A stretch of DNA of 64,000 nt. Origin: G965233625 sp965233625. Its GTDB lineage: Bacteria > Planctomycetota > Planctomycetia > Pirellulales > Pirellulaceae. The position numbers and the translations under genes were made by a program. This document shows positions 1-9,020 of the stretch, one piece after another. Where the stretch lies: contig OZ247499.1 of assembly GCA_965233625.1 (NCBI GenBank), positions 992,001 to 1,056,000 of the forward strand, given 5' to 3'. The notes beneath the pieces are model-generated. The model had not been told where the DNA came from. It made no database searches and saw only the letters and a list, made by a program, of their open reading frames with translations. The number at the start of each line of letters is the position of its first letter. Position 1 is the first letter of the stretch.

Positions 1-1436
1 GCCGCCAGATCGTCGAGGCTATGATTGCGTTCACCGGGATCAAGCAGGTAGTCCGCCAGCATTGTGTCAAACAACGCTCCGCGAAGTTCAACGCCGGCGC
101 CTTTGAGAACGACCAGTTCGTATTTCAGATTCTGCCCGGCTTTTTCAATCGCCTCATTTTCCAGAACGGGCCGCAGCGCTTCGAGCGCTTGTTGCGGGTC
201 TATCTGTGGATCGCCGGCCGGGGCCTGGACGGGCACGTAATAAGCCTCGCCGTATTTCCAGCTGAACGAATATCCAACGATTTCTGCAAACCGCGGATTG
301 GTGGACGTGGTTTCTGTGTCGAGCACGATCAGATTCTGCTGCTGCATTTCAGCAACTAGCTTTTCTAGTTCTTCCAGCGATTTGACCGTTGTATATTTGG
401 CCTTCCAGCTCTTGGATTCCGCCGTTGTGGAACTCACGCTTGTAGAGCCGGTTTTCACGGCCAGGCTTTTGATGCGGTCACCTAGCCGGCGGAAGCCGAA
501 CTCTTTGCACATCTGGAAGACCTGTTCGCTGGCAACGATGCCCGTTATGCCATCGCGCCAGTTGATCTCGATGGGCGTGTGACGATCCAGCGTCACCAGG
601 CGGCGGCTAAGCTCAGCTGCTTCGCGACCGTTCATCAGGTTTTCGCGTCGCTTCTTACCTGAAAGCTCGCTGGCGTTGTCGAGTACCGCGTCCAGGGTTT
701 CGTATTTCTCCAGCAGTTCGCGGGCGATTTTCGGTCCGATCAGCGCGATGCCCGGCACGTTATCCACCGAGTCGCCCACCAGCGACTGAAAGCTGACAAC
801 CTGATCGGGACGGATGCCCCAGTCTTTCATCAGGTCGGCTTCGTCATACGTGCGGTTCTTCCGCAGATTGTAGATTTTGACGCGGTCCGTAATCAGCTGC
901 CGGCAGTCTTTATCGCTTGAAACAATGAACCCGCGGCCTTCATCTTCATCAATCCGGCGGGCGAAGGTGGCGATGATGTCGTCCGCTTCGTAGTTTTCCA
1001 GATCGATAACGGGCACCTGCATGGCGGTCATCATCCGGCGGATCGACTCGACCTGTGGACGCAGGTCGTCGGGCATTTCTTCCCGCGTGCCTTTGTACTC
1101 TGGATAGAAGTCGTGGCGGAATGTCTGGCTGGAATAGTCAAACGCACAGAACAGAAAGTCCGGCTTGCGGTTCTCGATCAGATCCAGAATGTCGCGCACA
1201 AACCCGTGCACAGCGCCGCATGGCTGACCGCTGGGGCTGGTCATGGGCGGCATGGCGTGAAACACCTGATAGATCAATGCATGCGCATCGACGACATAAA
1301 CCGTACGGTTCTTGATCGAAACCGGGCCGTCGTCTTCCACCGGCAGCGGTGCGCCAGTTGCCGGTTCATGGGCCGTTTCAGCGGCGGCGTCGTCTGCGTC
1401 ATCAAAACCGAAAAGCCGCTGCTGTGTATCTGCCAT
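1..1436 (-). CDS. polA: DNA polymerase I, N-terminal part (cut by window edge)
   Basis: DNA repair and Okazaki-fragment polymerase; about 478 N-terminal residues are visible and the polymerase domain lies outside the window. After an acidic, low-complexity leader of about 40 residues, the 5'-3' exonuclease domain starts at KNRTVYVVDAHALIYQ and includes FCAFDYSSQTFRHDFYPEYK. It is followed by a 3'-5' proofreading domain with an intact exo I motif (LDTETTS) and later NLKYE and DTMLADYLLDP. Many bacterial PolA proteins have lost these proofreading residues; here they look intact. The start is the ATG at 1436. The gene lies 10 bp downstream of the DUF1552 gene on the same strand and may be co-transcribed with it. 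Confidence 0.93.
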   Translation of the reverse strand, partial: MADTQQRLFGFDDADDAAAETAHEPATGAPLPVEDDGPVSIKNRTVYVVDAHALIYQVFHAMPPMTSPSGQPCGAVHGFVRDILDLIENRKPDFLFCAFDYSSQTFRHDFYPEYKGTREEMPDDLRPQVESIRRMMTAMQVPVIDLENYEADDIIATFARRIDEDEGRGFIVSSDKDCRQLITDRVKIYNLRKNRTYDEADLMKDWGIRPDQVVSFQSLVGDSVDNVPGIALIGPKIARELLEKYETLDAVLDNASELSGKKRRENLMNGREAAELSRRLVTLDRHTPIEINWRDGITGIVASEQVFQMCKEFGFRRLGDRIKSLAVKTGSTSVSSTTAESKSWKAKYTTVKSLEELEKLVAEMQQQNLIVLDTETTSTNPRFAEIVGYSFSWKYGEAYYVPVQAPAGDPQIDPQQALEALRPVLENEAIEKAGQNLKYELVVLKGAGVELRGALFDTMLADYLLDPGERNHSLDDLA

Positions 1437-1446
1437 CGTGTTCCTT

Positions 1447-3033
1447 CTACCCGTTCTGCGTGCCAGGTATTTTTCCGTGTACCGGGTGAAGCTTTTTAAT
1501 CTTGGTGATTGTCAGTTGTCCATTGCGGGCGCCGCCGCTACCTGTAATGCGCACAGGTTCGCCACAATGATACGCGAGATTGAAGCTGTGAAAATCACGG
1601 AAGCCAACTTCGATCCGCACCGGCTTGTTGTCTTTCACATCTACGTAAAAGATGCGGGCTTCATCCAGGTCTTCCGATAGCCGCAGCCGTCCTTGTACCT
1701 GGACCTCGCCGTTTTCGACCTTGGTCCAGCTTTCAAAGGGTCGCTCTGCATAAGGCGTGTACGCCGAATCATTAAGCCCTGGAAGCGGCGAATCTGAACC
1801 GCCAAACGATTCTATTCCGGCGCCAAACTTCTGCGCCAATGCCAGATGAAGCCGCCCAAGTTGCTGATTCTCTGCGTATCGCACATAGCGGCCCGTTTTC
1901 AGCATCCCGCGGCCCTGCCCAGCCAGCACGATTGGTACGCGTTTTACGGTGTGGTTGTCGCTGTGTCCCATTCCAGAACCGTACAGCACGATCGAGTTTT
2001 GCAGCAGCGTGCCTTCGGCGTCTTTGAAGGACTTCATCCGTTTCAGCAGGTAGTCAAACTTCTTCATGTGCCACAGGCTGATCTGCAACAACGCATCCAG
2101 GTTTTGACGTGAGAAGTTGCGAAAGAAGTGAGAAAGATAATGGTGCTGCTGCTGAATGCCAAGAAAATCAAAGATCATCCGGCTGTTGCTGTTACCCAGC
2201 ATGTAGGTGATGCAGCGGGTGGAATCTGTCCAGAGCGCCAGCGCGATGATATCGATCATGGCGTTCACCTGCTCGTCCAGATTCGCAGGCGCCAAGGGGC
2301 GTTCGAAGGTTGCCACGTCCTGTTCGGGGTTGCCTTGTTTGCGGAGATTGCTGAGGCGTTTCTCTGTTTCACGGACGACTGTCAGATAATGGTCAAGCGT
2401 CTGCCGGTCTTCGGCGCCGGCGCGTCTTGCCAGGGCTTGAGCATCTTCCCGCACCCGGTCCAGCAGACTTGCCATCTCCTTGCGTTTACCCGCATGCGCA
2501 AGTGGATTGCGGAAGAGGCGGTCGAAGATCAACTGCGGGTCGCTTTCCCGCGGCATTGGATCTCCGTTGCTGTTGTACGAGATATAGCTGCAGCCGATCT
2601 GATTCGGAAACAGCCCCTCCGTCGTCAACTCAAGCGAGCGGTGCGCGGTTCCGGCGCCAACCTGGTCTGCGATCACCTGGTCAATGGAAGCTGCCTTCGT
2701 GCTGTGGTGATGACCACTGAGAAAGCGGCGCGTCGAATTGGCGTGGGACGAAAAACCGAAGTCGCCCATGTTGTCGAGGATCAACAGGTCCTGCTTGTGC
2801 GCGGCGAAGGGCTGCATGAGCGGGGACATGCGGAAGTCGAATTCTTTGCCGCCGTTGATGTTCCAGCTTGGCGGGTGAACGCCGTTGGGCTTGAAGAGCG
2901 TCACAAACCTGAGAGGCGTCGCGGCGGCTGTTGCGCCCGAGGCTTGCCGGGTCATCAGGTTCAAAAAGGGCAACGGCAGCAACGGCCCCGCGGCGCTGCG
3001 GAGGAAGGTCCGGCGATCAATTTGCCACTTCAT
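1447..3033 (-). CDS. DUF1552 domain protein, Tat-exported
   Basis: A 528-residue protein of the planctomycete DUF1552 family, whose biochemical role is unknown. The N-terminus (DRRTFLRSAAG, then a hydrophobic PLLPLPFL stretch) is a twin-arginine export signal, so a folded, perhaps metal-containing protein outside the cytoplasm is expected. The body has the family's SHANSTRRFLSGHHH region and a late GSGMGHSDNHT segment like those of alkaline-phosphatase-fold relatives. A C-terminal stretch of about 80 residues looks beta-rich. I chose the ATG at 3033 because GGAG sits six bases upstream; a GTG at 3045 is possible. It follows the DUF1592 gene by about 22 bp on the same strand, the usual paired arrangement in this phylum, which implies joint function. 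Confidence 0.88.
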   Translation of the reverse strand: MKWQIDRRTFLRSAAGPLLPLPFLNLMTRQASGATAAATPLRFVTLFKPNGVHPPSWNINGGKEFDFRMSPLMQPFAAHKQDLLILDNMGDFGFSSHANSTRRFLSGHHHSTKAASIDQVIADQVGAGTAHRSLELTTEGLFPNQIGCSYISYNSNGDPMPRESDPQLIFDRLFRNPLAHAGKRKEMASLLDRVREDAQALARRAGAEDRQTLDHYLTVVRETEKRLSNLRKQGNPEQDVATFERPLAPANLDEQVNAMIDIIALALWTDSTRCITYMLGNSNSRMIFDFLGIQQQHHYLSHFFRNFSRQNLDALLQISLWHMKKFDYLLKRMKSFKDAEGTLLQNSIVLYGSGMGHSDNHTVKRVPIVLAGQGRGMLKTGRYVRYAENQQLGRLHLALAQKFGAGIESFGGSDSPLPGLNDSAYTPYAERPFESWTKVENGEVQVQGRLRLSEDLDEARIFYVDVKDNKPVRIEVGFRDFHSFNLAYHCGEPVRITGSGGARNGQLTITKIKKLHPVHGKIPGTQNG

Positions 3034-3055
3034 TGGATTCTCCACCGTACTGGTT

Positions 3056-4975
3056 CTACCGCATCACCGTATTCTGGAATGGCAGGCTGGTCGCGATGGC
3101 ATAGATCAGATCGCGATACGTGCCATTCTCGTACAACGTGTCAACAAGTTTCTCGACCGTGGGCCGGTCATGCAACTCAAGCTTCCGCGCCAGAGCGTAG
3201 GCCAACATCCGCCGTACGATATTCCGCACGATCACCTTCCGCTGGCTGGTGACAAGAATCTGTCGCAAACCTGCGAAGTCTTTGAAGGATTCGCCGGTGG
3301 GAAGCTTACCACTGGCGTCGATGCCATTCTTGGCCGCGTTCGCATTGTAGCTGCCATTGCCCGCGTAATGCTGCAATGCAAAGCCCAGCGGGTCTATTTT
3401 GTCGTGGCAGACGGCGCAGGACTTATTGGCCCGATGTTGGGCGAAGCGTTGCCGGAAAGTCAGTTTCTCTCCTGGCTGATTGGGCTTCACCTGGCCGACG
3501 TTGGCGGGCGGTTCGGGCAGATGTTCGCCCAGCACGCGTTCCAGCAACCAGACGCCGCGGATGACCGGGCCACGGTTCATGGCCAGCACGCCCGGCATGG
3601 TCAACAGGCCGCCACGGCCGGGGGTTTCTTTCAATTCGATCTTCTGATTGGGCACACGCTCGACTTCGATGCCACGCTGTTTGCGATAGGGCTTCATCTG
3701 TCTTCGGTCACGCGGATAATGCCCGGCGGTGTGCGGGTTGATGAACGTCACGCGGGAATCAATCAACTCAGTCAGTGGCTGCCTGCTTGTGAAGACATAA
3801 TGCAGAAAGTCAACGGGCTGCGTCTTCAGAGCATCAGCGACCGGCGGGTTGTTCGATACGTGATCGATCTCGTTCAAAGAGAACCACTCCACGCCCAGTT
3901 CTTCCGCCAGACTGCGCGACTTGGGCGAACGCAACATGCGATCAATCTGCCGCTGCAAGACGCCGGATTCGTGAAGTTTCTGCCGCCCGGCAAGCTGCAT
4001 CAATTCCGCATCGGGCATATCCGCCCACAGGAAATAACTCAGCCGTTCCGCCAGTTCATAGTCATCAACACGGGCCGTTTCGCCCTGTGCGGTGGCTGAC
4101 ATCATCAAGCCGCGATACATGAACCGCGGCGACATCAGTACTACCTTAAGTTCGCTCCGCAGCGTTTTTTCCAACGCGGCGCCGGTCTTGCCGTCTATCG
4201 CCTTGAGCGACGCTTCCAGCAGCGCGGACGGCGCCGGCCGGCGGTAGGCGCGGGTTGTAAATTTCCGCAGCATTGTGGCCGCCTGCGCCGGGGAAAGATG
4301 CGTGCCCTCTATGGGGCCGGTGTAGGCTTCCAGATGGGTGCGGTGCGACGGCGAAAACAGCTTTGCCAGGGCATTGCCGGCAAGATACGCCTGTTGGTTC
4401 CATAGGGTGCTGGTCAGCGGATTGCCAGAAGTGTCGTTCTTAAAGCCACTGGCGCCAGGTGGGTCTGCCGGCAGAAGCTTCATCACGAGCGACTTTTCAG
4501 CCACCGTCTGCTCCGCTTCACGGATGGCAACCTCTAACGGAAACCCCAACAAGGAGTGCAGCGTGTTGCGGTACTCGTGCGCCGACAACCTTCGCGGTTT
4601 GAAGAAGCCCGGGTGCGCCTTCACTGATTCAACAAACCTGCGGTTGTACCACGCTGCAAAGATGCGTCGGTCAGCCGCGGTAAGTTGCGGTTCGTCCGCA
4701 GGCGGCATGTCGCCAGCTGCGATTAGCGACGCTGCCTTTTCGAACAATTTGAAGTTCGCGTCCAGTTGCTGCGATGTTTGAATCTGCTTGAAATTAACGT
4801 CACCTTCAACAGACTCGCCGCCGTGGCACTTAAAGCAGTGCCGGGCAAGTATGGGCTGGATGGTTGAAGGGAACTGGTCGCCCGTCGCATCCTCCGCCCG
4901 CACGGCCACGAATGCCGGAAACGCGCAGGCCGCTAGAAAGATTGCGAAACGGATCGTAAGGCGGGACAAGTTCAT
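3056..4975 (-). CDS. DUF1592-type planctomycete cytochrome-like protein
   Basis: A 639-residue secreted protein with the multi-domain layout seen almost only in Planctomycetota. It has a signal peptide (about 1-27), a PSCyt1-type haem c site CFKCH at 47-51, a DUF1587 region (LSAHEYRNTLHSLLG, about 130-145), DUF1595 (FTTRAYRRP, about 240), DUF1592 (ELAERLSYFLWADMPDAEL), DUF1588 (RGVWLLERVLGEHLPEPP) and DUF1585 at the end. A second CxxCH, CAVCH, is at 520-524. Two haem-binding sites suggest periplasmic electron transfer, but no substrate is known. It is the first gene of a pair with the DUF1552 gene. Start is ATG 4975. Confidence 0.9.
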   Translation of the reverse strand: MNLSRLTIRFAIFLAACAFPAFVAVRAEDATGDQFPSTIQPILARHCFKCHGGESVEGDVNFKQIQTSQQLDANFKLFEKAASLIAAGDMPPADEPQLTAADRRIFAAWYNRRFVESVKAHPGFFKPRRLSAHEYRNTLHSLLGFPLEVAIREAEQTVAEKSLVMKLLPADPPGASGFKNDTSGNPLTSTLWNQQAYLAGNALAKLFSPSHRTHLEAYTGPIEGTHLSPAQAATMLRKFTTRAYRRPAPSALLEASLKAIDGKTGAALEKTLRSELKVVLMSPRFMYRGLMMSATAQGETARVDDYELAERLSYFLWADMPDAELMQLAGRQKLHESGVLQRQIDRMLRSPKSRSLAEELGVEWFSLNEIDHVSNNPPVADALKTQPVDFLHYVFTSRQPLTELIDSRVTFINPHTAGHYPRDRRQMKPYRKQRGIEVERVPNQKIELKETPGRGGLLTMPGVLAMNRGPVIRGVWLLERVLGEHLPEPPANVGQVKPNQPGEKLTFRQRFAQHRANKSCAVCHDKIDPLGFALQHYAGNGSYNANAAKNGIDASGKLPTGESFKDFAGLRQILVTSQRKVIVRNIVRRMLAYALARKLELHDRPTVEKLVDTLYENGTYRDLIYAIATSLPFQNTVMR

Positions 4976-5063
4976 GGCGTTGCAGGTGGGGCGGAGTTAC
5001 TGACTGCCGCCCCATTCTACACATCCACTCTTCGTACAGCCAACGCTGAAACGCGAACGCTAA

Positions 5064-6359
5064 CTAGGCCTTCATGTTGTCAGCCATCTGCTGGGCGGCG
5101 ATTGCCTTTTCGACTTCGGGGTCCATATCGTCGAAGATATTCCCGGCCTTATCGTGGAAAACGCGTCCGATCAGCAGATCGGTCAGGCCACCCTGATGTT
5201 CGGGATGGTCTTTCATGAAACGGCCAAAGCTGAATGCGTTGGTGTAGTACACATCCACCAGCTTCCGCAACCAATGGCTGCCGGCTTTGAAGTCATCGGA
5301 CCACTTACCGAGTTGCTGGCCTGATAAGTCGTTGTTCTCAAACCCTTCGCAGATAGCGTCCGCAGCCAGTTCTCCCGACTTCAGGGCGAAGTAGACGCCG
5401 GAAGAATAGATGGGGTCGATAAATCCGAAGGCGTCGCCGACCAGCACCCAGCCCTGACCGGCCTGCTGCGTGGTGGTGTACGAGAACTCTTTCGCGACGT
5501 GATGCTTGCCGGTGAACTCTGCATTCATCAGCCGTTGCTGCAAACCGGGGCAGTCCGCCAGTTCCTCGTTGTAAACCTCTTCCGGCGTACCACGTCCTTT
5601 GAGGAGGTAGTCGTTATCGGAGACCAGCCCGACACTAGTGATGCCATCCGAAAGCGGGATGTACCAGAACCACGCGTTCTTGCTGACGGTGTGCATGATG
5701 ATGGTGGCCCCGCCGTGTTGCCCGGGATCGCGCTCGGCGTTGCGGAAATAGCCCCAGATCGCGGCTTTCTTCAGCTTGGGGTTGTCGCGCCGCAGACCCA
5801 TGTGTGTTGCAACGAGCGCCTGCTGGCCGCTGGCATCGACCACGCAACGGGCGGAAATCTCACGCGTGACCCGTTCGCCATTCTCTTCCACAGAAATCTT
5901 CACGCCACGGGCGGCGCCGTTGTCGTCAACAAGCATCTCCCGCACGCGAACACCGTCGTAGCAATCGGCGCCCTTTTCGGCAGCGTTTTCAAACAGCATG
6001 TGGTCAAACTTGGCACGCTCTACCTGCCAGGTCTGCGAACATTCGCGCGGATCGTGTTCGTTGAAATAGAAAGGTTGCGATTCTTTCCCTGAACCCGTCA
6101 CGAACTGAACCGAATATTTTTTAACGAACTCGCTCTGCTGCATCTTTTCGAGCACGCCCAACCGCTGGAAGGTCCAGTAGGTCTCTGGCATCAGAGATTC
6201 CCCTACGTGAAATCGGGGCATCTTCTCGCGTTCGAGCAGGAGGACGTTCAGATCTCGTTTGTTGCCGCCATCCGTAACTTGTTTCTCAGCAGTTAGGGCG
6301 GCGACTGTGCTACCGGCGGGACCGCCGCCAATGACAACAACATCGTATGCGTTCTTCAT
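5064..6359 (-). CDS. Flavin-dependent halogenase-like FAD oxidoreductase
   Basis: A 431-residue FAD-binding monooxygenase-fold enzyme. The N-terminal dinucleotide motif is DVVVIGGGPAGSTVAAL, and a second FAD motif, GWVLVGDAFGFIDP, is near residue 290. The segment FHVGESLMPETYWTFQRLG is typical of phenolic-type flavin halogenases, and the WFWYIP sequence fits the WxWxIP signature that separates halogenases from ordinary monooxygenases. A lysine pair (FVKKYSVQFV) lies where the catalytic halogenase lysine is expected. Substrate and true halogenation activity are inference; geranylgeranyl-reductase-like enzymes share the fold. Start is ATG 6359. A well-formed promoter lies about 65 bp upstream. 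The neighbours give no pathway. Confidence 0.8.
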   Translation of the reverse strand: MKNAYDVVVIGGGPAGSTVAALTAEKQVTDGGNKRDLNVLLLEREKMPRFHVGESLMPETYWTFQRLGVLEKMQQSEFVKKYSVQFVTGSGKESQPFYFNEHDPRECSQTWQVERAKFDHMLFENAAEKGADCYDGVRVREMLVDDNGAARGVKISVEENGERVTREISARCVVDASGQQALVATHMGLRRDNPKLKKAAIWGYFRNAERDPGQHGGATIIMHTVSKNAWFWYIPLSDGITSVGLVSDNDYLLKGRGTPEEVYNEELADCPGLQQRLMNAEFTGKHHVAKEFSYTTTQQAGQGWVLVGDAFGFIDPIYSSGVYFALKSGELAADAICEGFENNDLSGQQLGKWSDDFKAGSHWLRKLVDVYYTNAFSFGRFMKDHPEHQGGLTDLLIGRVFHDKAGNIFDDMDPEVEKAIAAQQMADNMKA

Positions 6360-6734
6360 GAATGGCTTTCTGGGCGGATGGGGGAGGGTGAGGGCAGTAG
6401 GCCCACTGCGCTTTACATCATCATTATACCCGGTTGACAAGTTTACGCATCAACCATCCGTTGGTGTGGGGGCAGGCGGCTTAACCGCGCTAGTCGTTGA
6501 AGGCCCTGTAACCCCATTTTTCCGTAGAAGGCTACTGCGGAATCCCGAACTATGTATTCCAGACCAATAGGCCGGGTTGCCGCAAATGGACAAGGCTGCT
6601 GCATGACCTAATCTTCAAGTGCCTCCGCAATCGCTCCACCGTTGCGACGGGCATTCCCCAAACCGGTTGCAGCACCCTACTGCACGCCCCCCACCTCCAG
6701 CCAATAGCACGCGAGCGATCGCCTGCTACGACCT
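6360..6734. other. Divergent intergenic region, 375 bp
   Basis: Spacer between the halogenase-like gene (minus) and the sensor kinase gene (plus). It holds the minus-strand promoter described separately. No open frame with convincing composition, tRNA, repeat or terminator was seen in the remainder. Confidence 0.6.
6423..6453 (-). promoter_or_regulatory. Candidate sigma-70 promoter of the halogenase-like gene
   Basis: On the minus strand, a perfect -10 box TATAAT occupies 6428-6423 and TTGATG (four of six matches to TTGACA) occupies 6453-6448, with 19 bp between them, slightly longer than ideal. Predicted transcription start is near 6416, giving a leader of about 57 nt before the ATG at 6359. 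Confidence 0.45.
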
Positions 6735-8192
6735 ATGAATCGCCCTACTGCCAGATCGAATGCGCTTCGGATTGCCGCCGCCGGTTTTGTACTGGCTGCG
6801 GTAGCGGGCGTTGTGCTTTTGGCCCTTTGGCTGGAGCCTAGGCTGGCAATTGCGGCTGGCTGCACGGCTATCGCCGCCCTGGTAGCGGGATATCTCTGGC
6901 GGTTATCCAACCCGGCCTCACAGCAGATGCAGCATGATCTATCGCGGTTGAATGTCACCTTCGACATGCGTAGCGACGGGCTCAGGCAGCTTCAGCCTTC
7001 CTACCAGAACGCTGCGTGGAAGCAGCCGTTTACCCAGGTCTGCGAACGGTTATTTCAACTTCGCAACCGGATTGAAGACGACGCACACTCACGGGCCAGC
7101 GTGGAAGTGCGATTGAAACGTCTCCGCAACGAACAGCGCCGACTGCTTGGCGTGATCGATTCTCTGAGCGATGCCGTGATTGCCATCGACCACTTCGACG
7201 AGGTGGTGCTCACCAACCCCGCTGCCGTACAACTGCTCAAGATTGACGCCGCCGCTGATAGCGGCCAGAAGGTCGCCACTGCGATCACCAGCCCTGAGTT
7301 GCGTAGCGCAATTACAGAAACCCGCAAACATAAGCATCTTTCATCGCGGACGTGCGAGTTTGAGTTTGAGACGGCAGAGGGGCCATGCTGTTTCCTCGCT
7401 ACCTGCCACGCCGTAGAAGTCGCTACCGAATCCAGCACCAGCAGTCGCGGCGTCGTGGTTGTGCTGAAAGACGTATCCGCCCAGAAAGCGATTCAAAAAC
7501 GCAACGCCGAGTTTGTCTCGGCCGTCAGCCATGAGATGAAAACGCCACTCTCGGGCATCAAGGCTTATGTCGAGTTGCTGGCCGATGGCGAAGACGAAGA
7601 TCAGGAGACGCGCGACGAATTTCTGGACGTTATCAATGGTCAGGCAGATCGTCTTCAGCGTTTGATTGACAACCTGCTGAACTTGGCCCGGATCGAAGCG
7701 GGCGTCGTCGCGGTGGACAAGCAACAGCGCTCTTTGAATGAAGTGCTTGAAGAAGCCATCAGCGTTGTATCGCCGTCGGCTGATAGCAAAGGCATTCAAC
7801 TGCGGGTGGAACTTAGCCCGATGTACCTAGCCGCTCTGGCGGACCGTGACATGCTGCTGCAATCCGCCATCAACCTGCTTTCCAACGCGATCAAATACAC
7901 GGCCAGCGGCGGCGCGGTGACGCTTCGTAGCCGGATGACCGATGAACATGTGCTGTTCGAAGTCGAAGATTCGGGCGTGGGGCTGAATGAAGAAGATTGC
8001 GCCCGGGTCTTCGAGAAATTCTACCGCGTGAAGAAAGATCAGCAGATGGCGGCAGGCACCGGTCTGGGGCTGCCGCTTGCCAAGCACATTGTGGAAGACG
8101 TACACGGCGGACATTTAAGCGTAGAAAGTCAGCCCGGAGTTGGCAGCACGTTCCGCGTGGAACTGCCCCCTGCCAACGAGCTAAGCGCGTAA
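6735..8192 (+). CDS. Membrane sensor histidine kinase with PAS domain
   Basis: A 485-residue PhoR-like kinase. Two adjacent transmembrane segments lie at about 11-32 and 37-54 with almost no periplasmic loop, so the signal is probably sensed in or under the membrane. A PAS-like domain follows (LLGVIDSLSDAVIAIDHFDEVVLTNPAA split across 137-165). The dimerisation box has the phospho-acceptor H266 in AVSHEMKTPLSG. The ATPase domain has N380/N384 (NLLSNAIKYT), DSGVG at 412-416 and GTGLGL at 441-446, all intact. The receiver gene starts 57 bp downstream and is the obvious partner. Confidence 0.93.
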   Translation: MNRPTARSNALRIAAAGFVLAAVAGVVLLALWLEPRLAIAAGCTAIAALVAGYLWRLSNPASQQMQHDLSRLNVTFDMRSDGLRQLQPSYQNAAWKQPFTQVCERLFQLRNRIEDDAHSRASVEVRLKRLRNEQRRLLGVIDSLSDAVIAIDHFDEVVLTNPAAVQLLKIDAAADSGQKVATAITSPELRSAITETRKHKHLSSRTCEFEFETAEGPCCFLATCHAVEVATESSTSSRGVVVVLKDVSAQKAIQKRNAEFVSAVSHEMKTPLSGIKAYVELLADGEDEDQETRDEFLDVINGQADRLQRLIDNLLNLARIEAGVVAVDKQQRSLNEVLEEAISVVSPSADSKGIQLRVELSPMYLAALADRDMLLQSAINLLSNAIKYTASGGAVTLRSRMTDEHVLFEVEDSGVGLNEEDCARVFEKFYRVKKDQQMAAGTGLGLPLAKHIVEDVHGGHLSVESQPGVGSTFRVELPPANELSA

Positions 8193-8248
8193 CCCTGCGG
8201 AAACTGTAGCCCCTCAACAGAACCGAACTGCCCCGGAAAGGTTAAGAC

Positions 8249-8635
8249 ATGCAACGGCGAGTCCTCTTGTGCGACGACGAAATGCACATTCTTCGCGCTG
8301 CCGAATTCAAATTCAAACGTACCGGCTTTGATGTGCGTTGCGCGGGTGATGGCCAGGAAGCCTGGGAAATGATCCTGGCGGACCCGCCCGATGTGCTGAT
8401 CACCGATTGCCAGATGCCGCGACTGGATGGCATCGGGCTGGCGAAACTCGTGTCGCAAACACCCGAAACCGCCGGCCTTCCCGTGCTGATGCTCACGGCC
8501 AAGGGCTTCGAACTTTCAGAAGCAGAAGTCTGTGCCAAATACAACGTGCGCTGCGTGATGGCAAAGCCCTTTAGCCCACGTGAACTGGTCAACAAAGTTG
8601 AAGAGATATTAGAGACGACCCCGGCACGGGTTTAG
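8249..8635 (+). CDS. Single-domain response regulator
   Basis: A 128-residue stand-alone receiver with no output domain. Acidic pocket D9/D10 (LLCDDE), phospho-acceptor D53 (LITDCQMPRLDG), switch threonine T83 (LMLTAKG) and lysine K106 (MAKPFSP) are all present. It likely takes phosphate from the kinase encoded just upstream and acts by protein contact, plausibly on the STAS protein or the GspE-type motor that follow. A second receiver at 54730-55200 has a very similar C-terminal half (LTAK-F-, AKPF-P). Confidence 0.92.
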   Translation: MQRRVLLCDDEMHILRAAEFKFKRTGFDVRCAGDGQEAWEMILADPPDVLITDCQMPRLDGIGLAKLVSQTPETAGLPVLMLTAKGFELSEAEVCAKYNVRCVMAKPFSPRELVNKVEEILETTPARV

Positions 8636-8675
8636 TGAAACACGTGGGCGCACTGCAACGGATGACATTCCTATT

Positions 8676-9002
8676 ATGAAACTCCCTACCGAAATCTTTG
8701 GCAATGTCGTGGTTGTGCATGCGCCGGAAGAAGTGAACGAGGATCAGGCCCCGGCGCTGGAGAACTTTCTTACCACGCGTGAACGGTCCAACGTCATTCT
8801 CGATATCGATGGCACCGAAGCGTTCGATTCCGCTGGCCTGGCGGCGTTGCTCGATGCGCAGGACTGCCTGCGTGAATTTCAGGGAGAACTGAAGGTCGCG
8901 GTGACGAACAATGTGAACCGCAAGATCCTGGAAATGACCCGGCTTGACCAGCAACTAGAAGTCTTTGAAAGCGTGATCGACGCCGTCAAGAGCTTCGCCT
9001 AA
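8676..9002 (+). CDS. STAS-domain protein (anti-sigma-factor antagonist type)
   Basis: A 108-residue SpoIIAA/RsbV-like STAS domain. The conserved segment AFDSAGLAALLDAQ carries a serine (S52) at the position phosphorylated by partner-switching kinases in this family. No RsbW-type kinase or sigma factor is nearby, so the partner is unknown. It lies 40 bp after the receiver gene and 18 bp before the gspE-type gene, so it is probably in one operon with them and may link kinase output to the secretion motor. Confidence 0.88.
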   Translation: MKLPTEIFGNVVVVHAPEEVNEDQAPALENFLTTRERSNVILDIDGTEAFDSAGLAALLDAQDCLREFQGELKVAVTNNVNRKILEMTRLDQQLEVFESVIDAVKSFA

Positions 9003-9020
9003 ACACCAGAAGGCAGGACC

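Noticed and set aside
2128..3252. Long open frame on the plus strand, opposite the DUF1552 gene
   Set aside because: It runs antisense through the conserved DUF1552 coding sequence, has no ribosome site and no recognisable domain; long antisense frames are common in GC-rich DNA.
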